Positions 18,082-25,267 of a DNA stretch of 64,000 bases are shown piece after piece. The notes beneath the pieces are model-generated. The model worked only from the letters and a program-made list of their open reading frames with translations. It was not told where the DNA came from and searched no databases. This stretch comes from Streptococcus xiaochunlingii (lineage in GTDB: Bacteria > Bacillota > Bacilli > Lactobacillales > Streptococcaceae): NCBI RefSeq assembly GCF_006385805.1, contig NZ_VFSG01000002.1:124001-188000 (forward strand), given 5' to 3'. A program made the position numbers and the translations under genes. How positions within the stretch are numbered: position 1 is the stretch's first letter; each line of letters opens with the position of its first letter.

Positions 18082-19383
18082 ATGTCTAATTTTAATTCTC
18101 AGAAAATTATCGCTCCAATCATGCGTTTTGTAAACATGAAAGGAATTATTGCTCTTAAAGATGGGATGTTAGCGATCCTTCCATTAACGGTAGTTGGTAG
18201 TTTGTTTCTGATTATTGGGCAATTACCATTTGAAGGTCTTAATCAGGCTATTGCTAGTGTATTTGGCGATACATGGACAGAGCCATTTATGCAGGTTTAT
18301 TCAGGAACATTCGCCATCATGGGATTAATTTCTTGCTTCTCCATTGGTTATTCATATGCTAAAAACAGTGGTGTAGAACCTTTGCCAGCAGGAGTTTTGT
18401 CCCTATCTTCATTCTTTATCTTGTTAAAATCTTCTTATGTACCAGCTAAGGGAGAACCGATTGGCGATGCCATTGCAAAAGTATGGTTTGGTGGTCAAGG
18501 GATTATCGGTGCTATTATTATTGGTCTGGTAGTTGGTGCGATTTATACTGTGTTTATCCAAAGACATATTGTTATTAAAATGCCAGAACAAGTACCTCAA
18601 GCCATTGCCAAACAATTTGAAGCGATGATTCCTGCTTTCGTGATTTTCTTACTATCAATGATTGTCTATATCGTATCAAAAGTAGTGACAAGTGGCGGTA
18701 CCTTCATTGAAATGATTTATGATGTCATTCAGGTTCCTCTACAAGGTCTAACAGGATCACTTTACGGAGCGATTGGAATTGCCTTCTTTATTTCGTTCTT
18801 GTGGTGGTTTGGTGTGCATGGACAATCAGTTGTCAATGGTGTAGTAACAGCCTTGCTACTTTCTAACCTGGATGCCAATAAATCAATGTTGGCAGCTGGG
18901 AAGCTATCCGTTGAAAATGGTGCCCACATTGTAACCCAACAATTCCTAGATAGTTTCCTTATTTTGTCTGGATCAGGTATAACCTTTGGTTTGGTTATTG
19001 CTATGTTATTTGCTGCTAAGTCAAAACAATATAAGGCACTTGGGAAAGTTGCAGCTTTTCCTGCAATCTTCAATGTTAATGAACCCGTCGTATTTGGCTT
19101 CCCAATTGTAATGAACCCAGTGATGTTCCTTCCATTTATTATCGTTCCAATTTTAGCAGCGATAATTGTTTACACTTCAATTGCTATTGGGTTCATGCAT
19201 CCATTCTCAGGTGTGACTCTTCCTTGGAGTACACCAGCCATTATTTCTGGATTTATGGTTGGAGGTTGGCAAGGTGCTTTCGTTCAAGTGCTGGTTCTTG
19301 CAACCTCGACTGTCGTATATTTCCCATTCTTCAAATTCCAAGATAATCTTGCCTATAACAACGAATTACAAGCTGAAAAATAG
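18082..19383 (+). CDS. PTS lactose/cellobiose-family EIIC permease
   Basis: A 433-aa membrane transporter with about ten hydrophobic segments, of normal size for the Cel/Lac EIIC superfamily. The conserved regions WWFGVHGQSVVNGVV (about residues 236-250) and NVNEPVVFGFPIVMNP (about 332-347), which form the sugar site, are clear. It starts 11 bp after EIIB with GGAGG upstream. It imports and delivers the 6-phosphorylated substrate to the downstream enzymes. Confidence 0.93.
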   Translation: MSNFNSQKIIAPIMRFVNMKGIIALKDGMLAILPLTVVGSLFLIIGQLPFEGLNQAIASVFGDTWTEPFMQVYSGTFAIMGLISCFSIGYSYAKNSGVEPLPAGVLSLSSFFILLKSSYVPAKGEPIGDAIAKVWFGGQGIIGAIIIGLVVGAIYTVFIQRHIVIKMPEQVPQAIAKQFEAMIPAFVIFLLSMIVYIVSKVVTSGGTFIEMIYDVIQVPLQGLTGSLYGAIGIAFFISFLWWFGVHGQSVVNGVVTALLLSNLDANKSMLAAGKLSVENGAHIVTQQFLDSFLILSGSGITFGLVIAMLFAAKSKQYKALGKVAAFPAIFNVNEPVVFGFPIVMNPVMFLPFIIVPILAAIIVYTSIAIGFMHPFSGVTLPWSTPAIISGFMVGGWQGAFVQVLVLATSTVVYFPFFKFQDNLAYNNELQAEK

Positions 19384-19399
19384 TGCGTTTATTAGGAAT

Positions 19400-19411
19400 G
19401 CACAGATGTGC
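19400..19411 (+). promoter_or_regulatory. Candidate SorC operator upstream of the glycyl radical enzyme gene
   Basis: GCACAGATGTGC differs by one base from the palindrome at 17298-17309. It ends 37 bp upstream of the -35. Confidence 0.5.
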
Positions 19412-19448
19412 GACTAGAATAGAATTTATAGGTATTATCCATAATTCA

Positions 19449-19491
19449 TTGAAATTCGTAAAATTTAATGCTACTATAGTTACGAAAGAAA
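19449..19491 (+). promoter_or_regulatory. Promoter and overlapping operator of the glycyl radical enzyme gene
   Basis: TTGAAA (19449-19454), a 17-bp spacer and TACTAT (19472-19477). An inverted pair, TTCGTAA (19455-19461) and TTACGAA (19480-19486), brackets the -10. The second arm extends to the TTACGAAAGAAA box shared with the activase/DeoR region. The geometry suits repression by a dimeric DeoR-type protein. Confidence 0.7.
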
Positions 19492-19524
19492 ACAAAATAA
19501 TTTCAAAAGAAAGGTTTTGAAAAA

Positions 19525-21963
19525 ATGAAACAAGTAGAAGTAGCAAGTACAAGCATTAAAACAGAATATTTTGGAAGCCTCACTGAACGCATGAATAAGT
19601 ATCGTGAAGATGTCTTAAACAAGAAGCCTTACATCGATGCTGAACGTGCTGTTCTTGCAACTAAGGCATATGATCGTTATAAGGAACAACCAAATGTTCT
19701 TAAACGTGCCTATATGTTGAAAGAGATTCTTGAAAATATGACAATCTATATTGAGGATGAATCCATGATTGCTGGAAACCAAGCATCCTCTAATAAAGAT
19801 GCTCCGATCTTCCCAGAATATACTTTAGAGTTCGTTCTGAAGGAATTGGATCTTTTTGAAAAGCGGGATGGTGACGTCTTCTATATTACGGAAGAAACGA
19901 AAGAGCAGCTCCGTAGTATCGCACCGTTCTGGGAAAATAATAACTTACGGGCAAGAGCTGGAGCTCTTCTACCTGAAGAAGTATCTGTCTATATGGAAAC
20001 AGGATTCTTCGGTATGGAAGGGAAGATGAATTCAGGAGATGCCCACTTAGCAGTCAATTATCAAAAATTATTGCAATATGGCTTGAAAGGTTTTGAAGAA
20101 AGAGCTCGCCAAGCTAAAGCAGCCCTAGATCTAACGGATCCAGCTAGCATTGATAAGTACCATTTTTACGATTCTATCTTTATCGTAGTTGATGCTGTTA
20201 AGACCTATGCTCAACGATTTGTGGAACTTGCTAAACAACTTGCTGAAACAGCAACTCCTGAACGTAAGAAGGAATTGCTTGAAATTGCAGAGATTTGCTC
20301 AAAAGTTCCATACGAGCCTGCAAGTACATTTGCAGAGGCTGTTCAGTCTGTTTGGTTTATCCAATGTATTCTTCAGATTGAATCAAATGGACACTCACTT
20401 TCATATGGCCGTTTTGACCAATATATGTATCCATACGTTAAAGCTGATTTGGAAAGTGGACGGGAAACTGAAGAGAGTATTGTTGAACGCTTGACCAACC
20501 TGTGGATTAAGACTATTACAATTAACAAAGTACGTAGTCAAGCACATACCTTCTCATCTGCAGGTAGTCCGCTTTATCAAAACGTTACGATTGGTGGTCA
20601 AACGCGTGATAAGAAAGATGCCGTTAACCCATTGTCTTATTTAGTGTTGAAGTCTGTTGCTCAAACTCACCTTCCTCAACCAAACTTAACAGTTCGTTAC
20701 CATGCTGGTTTGGATGCCCGCTTCATGAACGAATGTATTGAAGTTATGAAGCTCGGATTCGGTATGCCTGCTTTCAATAATGATGAGATCATTATTCCAT
20801 CCTTTATTTCAAAAGGTGTTCTTGAAGAAGATGCTTATGATTACAGTGCAATTGGTTGTGTAGAAACAGCTGTTCCAGGTAAATGGGGATATCGCTGTAC
20901 AGGTATGAGTTATATGAACTTCCCTAAAGTTTTGCTCATCACGATGAATGATGGAATCGATCCTGCTTCTGGCAAGCGATTTGCACCAAGCTTCGGTCAT
21001 TTTAAAGACATGAAGAGCTTCGATGAATTGCAGACTGCTTGGGACAAGACTTTGCGCCACTTAACTCGCATGAGTGTGATCGTAGAAAACTCGATCGACC
21101 TATCTCTTGAAAGAGAAGTGCCAGATATCCTCTGTTCAGCTTTGACAGATGACTGTATTGGACGTGGAAAACACCTAAAAGAAGGTGGAGCTGTCTACGA
21201 TTATATTTCTGGTTTACAAGTGGGTATTGCAAACTTATCCGATTCACTTGCAGCAATCAAGAAACTGGTATTCGAAGAAGGACGCTTAACGCCACAAGAG
21301 CTATGGCATGCTCTGGAAACCGATTACGAGGGCGAACGTGGAAAAGAAATCCAAGAGATGCTTATCCATGATGCACCGAAGTATGGAAACGATGATGACT
21401 ATGCAGACAGCTTAGTTCGAGAAGCATACGATATTTATGTGGATGAAATTGCTAAATATCCAAATACTCGCTATGGACGTGGGCCAATCGGTGGTATCCG
21501 TTACTCAGGTACATCTTCTATTTCAGCCAATGTAGGACAAGGTCGTGGAACATTAGCTACTCCGGACGGTCGTAATGCTGGAACTCCACTAGCAGAAGGA
21601 TGCTCTCCATCCCACAATATGGACCAACATGGCCCAACATCTGTTCTAAAATCTGTTTCTAAATTGCCAACAGATGAAATTGTTGGTGGTGTTTTACTGA
21701 ACCAAAAAGTAAACCCACAAACTTTAGCCAAAGAAGAAGATAAATTAAAACTTATTGCTTTACTCCGTACGTTCTTTAATCGTCTACATGGATACCATAT
21801 TCAATACAATGTGGTTTCTAGAGAAACGTTGTTAGATGCTCAAAAACATCCGGAAAAACACCGTGACTTAATTGTACGTGTTGCAGGCTACTCAGCTTTC
21901 TTCAATGTACTATCAAGAGCTACACAAGATGATATTATTGGACGGACAGAGCATACTCTATAG
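19525..21963 (+). CDS. Glycyl radical enzyme, YbiW/PflD-like (probable anhydrohexitol-phosphate lyase)
   Basis: An 812-aa glycyl radical enzyme. The radical site is Gly788 in RVAGYSAFF. The active site reads AIGCVETA with Cys445 and Glu447: a single cysteine followed by V-E, as in C-O/C-N cleaving dehydratase-type members, not the adjacent Cys-Cys pair of true pyruvate formate-lyase. Existing annotations of homologues as formate acetyltransferase are therefore probably wrong. E. coli YbiW and PflD, which share these neighbours, were reported to open 1,5-anhydroglucitol- or 1,5-anhydromannitol-6-phosphate to 1-deoxyfructose-6-phosphate. I infer the same class here from the adjacent PTS, aldolase and GldA genes. 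Which anhydrohexitol is used is not decided by sequence reading alone. The enzyme should be active only anaerobically. Confidence 0.85.
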   Translation: MKQVEVASTSIKTEYFGSLTERMNKYREDVLNKKPYIDAERAVLATKAYDRYKEQPNVLKRAYMLKEILENMTIYIEDESMIAGNQASSNKDAPIFPEYTLEFVLKELDLFEKRDGDVFYITEETKEQLRSIAPFWENNNLRARAGALLPEEVSVYMETGFFGMEGKMNSGDAHLAVNYQKLLQYGLKGFEERARQAKAALDLTDPASIDKYHFYDSIFIVVDAVKTYAQRFVELAKQLAETATPERKKELLEIAEICSKVPYEPASTFAEAVQSVWFIQCILQIESNGHSLSYGRFDQYMYPYVKADLESGRETEESIVERLTNLWIKTITINKVRSQAHTFSSAGSPLYQNVTIGGQTRDKKDAVNPLSYLVLKSVAQTHLPQPNLTVRYHAGLDARFMNECIEVMKLGFGMPAFNNDEIIIPSFISKGVLEEDAYDYSAIGCVETAVPGKWGYRCTGMSYMNFPKVLLITMNDGIDPASGKRFAPSFGHFKDMKSFDELQTAWDKTLRHLTRMSVIVENSIDLSLEREVPDILCSALTDDCIGRGKHLKEGGAVYDYISGLQVGIANLSDSLAAIKKLVFEEGRLTPQELWHALETDYEGERGKEIQEMLIHDAPKYGNDDDYADSLVREAYDIYVDEIAKYPNTRYGRGPIGGIRYSGTSSISANVGQGRGTLATPDGRNAGTPLAEGCSPSHNMDQHGPTSVLKSVSKLPTDEIVGGVLLNQKVNPQTLAKEEDKLKLIALLRTFFNRLHGYHIQYNVVSRETLLDAQKHPEKHRDLIVRVAGYSAFFNVLSRATQDDIIGRTEHTL

Positions 21964-21978
21964 TAAAGAGGTATGTAT

Positions 21979-22647
21979 ATGGAATTTATGCTTGATACTT
22001 TAAATTTAGATGAGATAAAAAAATGGGCACGAGTGTTACCCCTTGCTGGGGTAACTTCGAACCCAACAATTGCTAAAAAAGAAGGGGACATTGATTTTTT
22101 TGATCGTATCCATAAGGTGCGAGAAATCATTGGAGGCTCTCCTTCCATCCATGTTCAAGTTGTCGCAAAAGATTATGAAGGAATTTTGAAAGATGCGGCT
22201 AAAATTCGCGAACAATGCGATGAAAACACCTATATTAAAGTCCCAGTAACACCTGAAGGACTTGCTGCAATTAAAGTGTTAAAAGCAGAGGGTTACAAAA
22301 TTACTGCAACAGCAATCTATACTGTTTTTCAAGGACTGTTAGCGATTGAGGCAGGAGCCGACTATTTAGCACCTTATTACAATCGTATGGAAAACTTAAA
22401 CATTGATTCAGCTCAGGTTATTTCTCAGTTAGCGAGTGCCATAGAGCGTGATCATTCATCAAGCAAAATTCTAGCAGCTTCCTTTAAAAATGTGGCTCAA
22501 GTTAATCGAGCATTTAAAGAAGGAACACAAGCAATTACGGCAGGGGCAGATGTCTTTGAAGCAGCTTTTGGAATGCCTTCTATTGCAAAAGCAGTAGATG
22601 ACTTCGAGGCAGATTGGTCAGCCGTTCATCATAAGAATACAATTTGA
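21979..22647 (+). CDS. fsa: Fructose-6-phosphate aldolase (FSA/TalC-like)
   Basis: A class I aldolase of the small transaldolase family, 222 aa. The Schiff-base lysine is Lys87 in [10 protein letters not shown]. The tyrosine typical of FSA rather than true transaldolase appears in [11 protein letters not shown]-type enzymes cleave 1-deoxyfructose-6-phosphate to glyceraldehyde-3-phosphate and hydroxyacetone, which fits the preceding enzyme. I prefer ATG 21979 because AAAGAGG is 7 bp upstream; ATG 21973 almost touches that site. It begins 15 bp after the glycyl radical enzyme stop and is followed closely by gldA. Confidence 0.9.
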   Translation: MEFMLDTLNLDEIKKWARVLPLAGVTSNPTIAKKEGDIDFFDRIHKVREIIGGSPSIHVQVVAKDYEGILKDAAKIREQCDENTYIKVPVTPEGLAAIKVLKAEGYKITATAIYTVFQGLLAIEAGADYLAPYYNRMENLNIDSAQVISQLASAIERDHSSSKILAASFKNVAQVNRAFKEGTQAITAGADVFEAAFGMPSIAKAVDDFEADWSAVHHKNTI

Positions 22648-22661
22648 TAAAGGAGGAGTGT

Positions 22662-23753
22662 ATGAGAAATTTTGCAAGTCCATCTCGTTACATTCAAGGG
22701 GAAAATGCTTTATTTGAAAATGCAAAACCAATTTTAGAACTGGGGAGTCATCCCGTTTTACTCTGTGATTCAGTAGTCTATGATATCGTAGGGGAACGTT
22801 TTGAAAAGTATCTCCTTCGGTATGGCTTTACAGTCTTGCCAGTATTCTTCAATGGTGAAGCTTCTGATAATGAAATCAATCGTGTGGTCAGTCTGGCAGA
22901 AGAAAATGGCTGTGACTTAGTCATCGGACTTGGTGGAGGAAAGACCATCGACAGTGCAAAAGCCATTGCCGATCTTCTAAAATCACCAGTTGTCATTGCT
23001 CCGACCATTGCCTCTACAGATGCTCCGGTTTCAGCCTTGTCAGTTATCTACACGGATGAAGGTGCCTTTGCTCGCTATATCTTCTATTCTAAAAACCCAG
23101 AATTGGTCTTGGTGGATAGCAAAGTCATCTCTCAAGCACCGAAACGTTTGCTCGCTTCTGGTATCGCAGATGGATTAGCGACTTGGGTTGAAGCGCGTGC
23201 GGTGATGCAAGCCAACGGAAAAACCATGCTAGGCAAACACCAAACTTTAGCTGGTGTCGCGATTGCGCAACGTTGTGAAGAAATCTTATTTGCAGACGGA
23301 CTTCAAGCCATGGCTGCTTGTGAAGCCAAAGTGGTAACGCCTGCTCTTGAAAACATCATTGAAGCCAATACCCTTCTCAGTGGGATTGGATTTGAAAGTG
23401 GTGGCTTGGCAGCAGCTCACGCCATCCATAATGGCTTTACTGCCCTCACTGGAGACATTCACCATTTGACTCACGGTGAAAAAGTTGCTTATGGAACCTT
23501 GGTTCAATTGTTCTTGGAAAATCGTCCTAAAGAAGAATTGAATAAATACATTCGTTTCTATCAACAAATAGGTATGCCAACCACTCTGAAAGAAATGCAT
23601 CTTGAAAATGCAAGCTACGAAGATCTTCTCAAGGTTGGCCAACAAGCCACCATCGAAGGAGAAACCATCCATCAAATGCCATTCAAGGTACAAGCCTCTG
23701 ATATTGCCCAAGCCATTGTAGCAGTAGATGCTTATGTCAACTCCTTAGGCTAA
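22662..23753 (+). CDS. gldA: Glycerol dehydrogenase / hydroxyacetone reductase GldA
   Basis: A zinc-dependent NAD-linked iron-type alcohol dehydrogenase, 363 aa and the usual size. The nucleotide motif is GLGGGKTIDSAKA. Metal ligands are visible as Asp in SGIADGLATW and His in AHAIHNGF and HLTHGEKVAYG. Start ATG 22662 has AGGAGG upstream. In the proposed pathway it reduces hydroxyacetone to 1,2-propanediol and regenerates NAD; it can also oxidise glycerol. It is the last gene of the operon. Confidence 0.93.
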   Translation: MRNFASPSRYIQGENALFENAKPILELGSHPVLLCDSVVYDIVGERFEKYLLRYGFTVLPVFFNGEASDNEINRVVSLAEENGCDLVIGLGGGKTIDSAKAIADLLKSPVVIAPTIASTDAPVSALSVIYTDEGAFARYIFYSKNPELVLVDSKVISQAPKRLLASGIADGLATWVEARAVMQANGKTMLGKHQTLAGVAIAQRCEEILFADGLQAMAACEAKVVTPALENIIEANTLLSGIGFESGGLAAAHAIHNGFTALTGDIHHLTHGEKVAYGTLVQLFLENRPKEELNKYIRFYQQIGMPTTLKEMHLENASYEDLLKVGQQATIEGETIHQMPFKVQASDIAQAIVAVDAYVNSLG

Positions 23754-23767
23754 TCAAAGAAATACAG

Positions 23768-23797
23768 AAACCATCGTCTGTTGGCGATGGTTTTTTT
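23768..23797 (+). terminator. Terminator after gldA
   Basis: A 9-bp stem (23768-23776 with 23785-23793) followed by T7. Confidence 0.9.
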
Positions 23798-23830
23798 GAT
23801 GGTTGGTCGTTTCGTTTGATTTGGAGGTGT

Positions 23831-23893
23831 ATCCTTCTGAATGAATAGCTTTTCCCTTCCACATAGCTGAAAAATGCAACCATATAGAAGGAT
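23831..23893. promoter_or_regulatory. Inverted repeat upstream of the small-peptide locus
   Basis: ATCCTTCT (23831-23838) and AGAAGGAT (23886-23893) form a perfect 8-bp inverted pair 47 bp apart. I see no convincing -35/-10 pair between 23798 and 23963. The role is unknown. Confidence 0.3.
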
Positions 23894-23963
23894 CAAAGGC
23901 AAATGCTCCGATTTTTGATAGACTCAGGAGGTAGCGTTACAAATACAAATTGGAGGAAATGAA

Positions 23964-24104
23964 ATGATAGAATGTAGTCAAAAAGAATTGGAACAAATTG
24001 TAGGAGGTGGGGGTTCTCGCCCAAATGTGATTTCAGGTCAGTCAGATAAGATTGAGATTGGACGTCCTGGCTTTGTGAAGCGACCACCGCTCGCTCGTAT
24101 TTAA
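23964..24104 (+). CDS. Double-glycine leader peptide 1, Pro/Arg-rich C-terminus (bacteriocin-like)
   Basis: A 46-codon ORF with a strong GGAGG site 7 bp before ATG 23964. The leader MIECSQKELEQIVGG fits the LSxxELxxIxGG consensus recognised by C39-peptidase ABC exporters. Cleavage after Gly15 would release a 31-residue peptide beginning GGSRPNV and ending GRPGFVKRPPLARI. The core is cationic at its end, has no cysteine, and lacks the GxxxG helices of class IIb bacteriocins. No exporter gene is in the window, so a ComAB/BlpAB-type transporter elsewhere would be needed. I do not recognise the peptide. The role could be antimicrobial or signalling. Confidence 0.75.
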   Translation: MIECSQKELEQIVGGGGSRPNVISGQSDKIEIGRPGFVKRPPLARI

Positions 24105-24164
24105 GATATGATAGCAATCTTGATCATGGTGTTTTGAAATCTAGATAGAAAGAATAGGAAAAAA

Positions 24165-24386
24165 ATGAAAATCTATGCAGAAAAAGAATTGACGACAAAT
24201 GAACTCGAACAAACCGTTGGAGGAATGATCCGTCCGACCAGAAGCCCAGAACTAACGTATGGTGGCGGTGGTTGGGGAACCCCTGGAATTTACCCGGGTT
24301 GGGGAAATCAAGGAATGTCGCCTTCAGGTGGCGGTTTTAGATGGCTGGAGCAAATTGCCCCAATATTTAGTAGAAAAAGAAAATAA
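24165..24386 (+). CDS. Double-glycine leader peptide 2, Gly/Trp-rich (bacteriocin-like)
   Basis: A 73-aa peptide. The leader MKIYAEKELTTNELEQTVGG again fits the double-glycine consensus and shares ELEQxVGG with the preceding peptide. The predicted 53-residue mature part is rich in Gly, Pro, Trp and Tyr (YGGGGWGTPGIYPGWG, then SPSGGGFRWLEQI) and ends in a basic SRKRK tail. It has no cysteines. ATG 24165 has AGGA upstream. It lies 60 bp after peptide 1 and 18 bp before a CPBP protease gene, so the three probably form an operon. I do not recognise the family. Confidence 0.75.
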   Translation: MKIYAEKELTTNELEQTVGGMIRPTRSPELTYGGGGWGTPGIYPGWGNQGMSPSGGGFRWLEQIAPIFSRKRK

Positions 24387-24404
24387 GATAGAAAGGTGAA
24401 TGCA

Positions 24405-25079
24405 ATGAGAAAGACAGACAGACCGTTTCAACTCGCGACACTAGGGATTCTCTGCATCAATTTTGCGCTTTTTAACGTTGGGCTCCCAACGGATTTAGTG
24501 GGCCACCTATCGGATGACTCTTATTATGGCTTGCTCCTCTTGTTGATTGGATTGATTGGGGGGTTAGCCGTTACACTCTTGGTAAAGAGTCGTCGTTGGG
24601 ACTTGTACGGGAAATTTACTTTTAAAGCTTCTTATTTTGCGGTTTTTGTGCTTGTTTTTCTTGCTCACTTTTTATGGGATATGTTTTCTGCAGAGGTATT
24701 TCCACCGACTAAGAATTCCATAGCCCTTGCAGAAGTATCTAGTGGTTTGTCAGGCTGGGCCTTGGTATTGATACGTTATGTCTATGCCTGCTTGCTGGCT
24801 CCTATCGTGGAGGAACTAGTCTTTCGTGATTTGGTCATGACGGCGTTGGCATCTTATCAGAAGTATAAGCTGGATATGCTGGTGTCTGCTTCCTTGTTCA
24901 GCCTCTCGCATGTCTGGCAGCATGGTTGGGATTTGCCAAGCTTTATCGTTTACTTGGTACCGGGCCTGCTATTTTGTGCGGTCCTGCGCTATACCAAATC
25001 GATCTACTGGGCTATCCTTCAGCATGCCTCTTGGAATAGCTTCCTTACCCTCTTATCCCTCCTGGTCAGTGGGATTTAA
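24405..25079 (+). CDS. CPBP-family intramembrane protease, possible self-immunity protein
   Basis: A 224-aa membrane protein with about six to seven hydrophobic segments. The CAAX-protease/bacteriocin-processing (Abi) motifs are complete: EELVFRDL (EExxxR), FSLSHVW (FxxxH) and HASWN (HxxxN). In lactic acid bacteria such proteins next to bacteriocin genes give self-immunity (for example SkkI and PlnI types), and others process peptides. Immunity or maturation of the two upstream peptides is the natural inference. ATG 24405 is favoured by AGAAAGG eight bases upstream. Confidence 0.85.
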   Translation: MRKTDRPFQLATLGILCINFALFNVGLPTDLVGHLSDDSYYGLLLLLIGLIGGLAVTLLVKSRRWDLYGKFTFKASYFAVFVLVFLAHFLWDMFSAEVFPPTKNSIALAEVSSGLSGWALVLIRYVYACLLAPIVEELVFRDLVMTALASYQKYKLDMLVSASLFSLSHVWQHGWDLPSFIVYLVPGLLFCAVLRYTKSIYWAILQHASWNSFLTLLSLLVSGI

Positions 25080-25121
25080 GCAAAGGGAGCTAGTGTCAGG
25101 GGCTTTTATTCATCATCAAAG

Positions 25122-25144
25122 AAGCAGTTCAATACTGCTTTTTT
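25122..25144 (+). terminator. Terminator of the small-peptide operon
   Basis: The AAGCAGT/ACTGCTT stem (25122-25128 with 25134-25140) is followed by a T-run. Confidence 0.75.
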
Positions 25145-25200
25145 GTATGGAATCAAAACCACTATTTTTCTTAACTTTTGAAATATTATACAGTTAAACG

Positions 25201-25228
25201 TTTACATTTTTCCACAAAGTGCTATAAT
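25201..25228 (+). promoter_or_regulatory. Promoter of the peptide-binding lipoprotein gene
   Basis: TTTACA (25201-25206), a 16-bp spacer and TATAAT (25223-25228). A TAAACGTTTA palindrome overlaps the -35 and resembles a degenerate cre or other repressor site. Confidence 0.75.
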
Positions 25229-25267
25229 TTAATATGAAGAATAACATTTTATACAGAGGTGATCCAT

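Noticed and set aside
19525..21963. True pyruvate formate-lyase or choline trimethylamine-lyase
   Set aside because: The adjacent Cys-Cys of PFL is missing, and no microcompartment or choline genes are present. FSA and GldA fit the anhydrohexitol route instead.
23938..23945. TACAAATA, one mismatch from the competence cinbox TACGAATA, before peptide 1
   Set aside because: It lies only 19 bases from the start codon, so the transcript would lack the ribosome site, and the usual upstream T-run context is missing.
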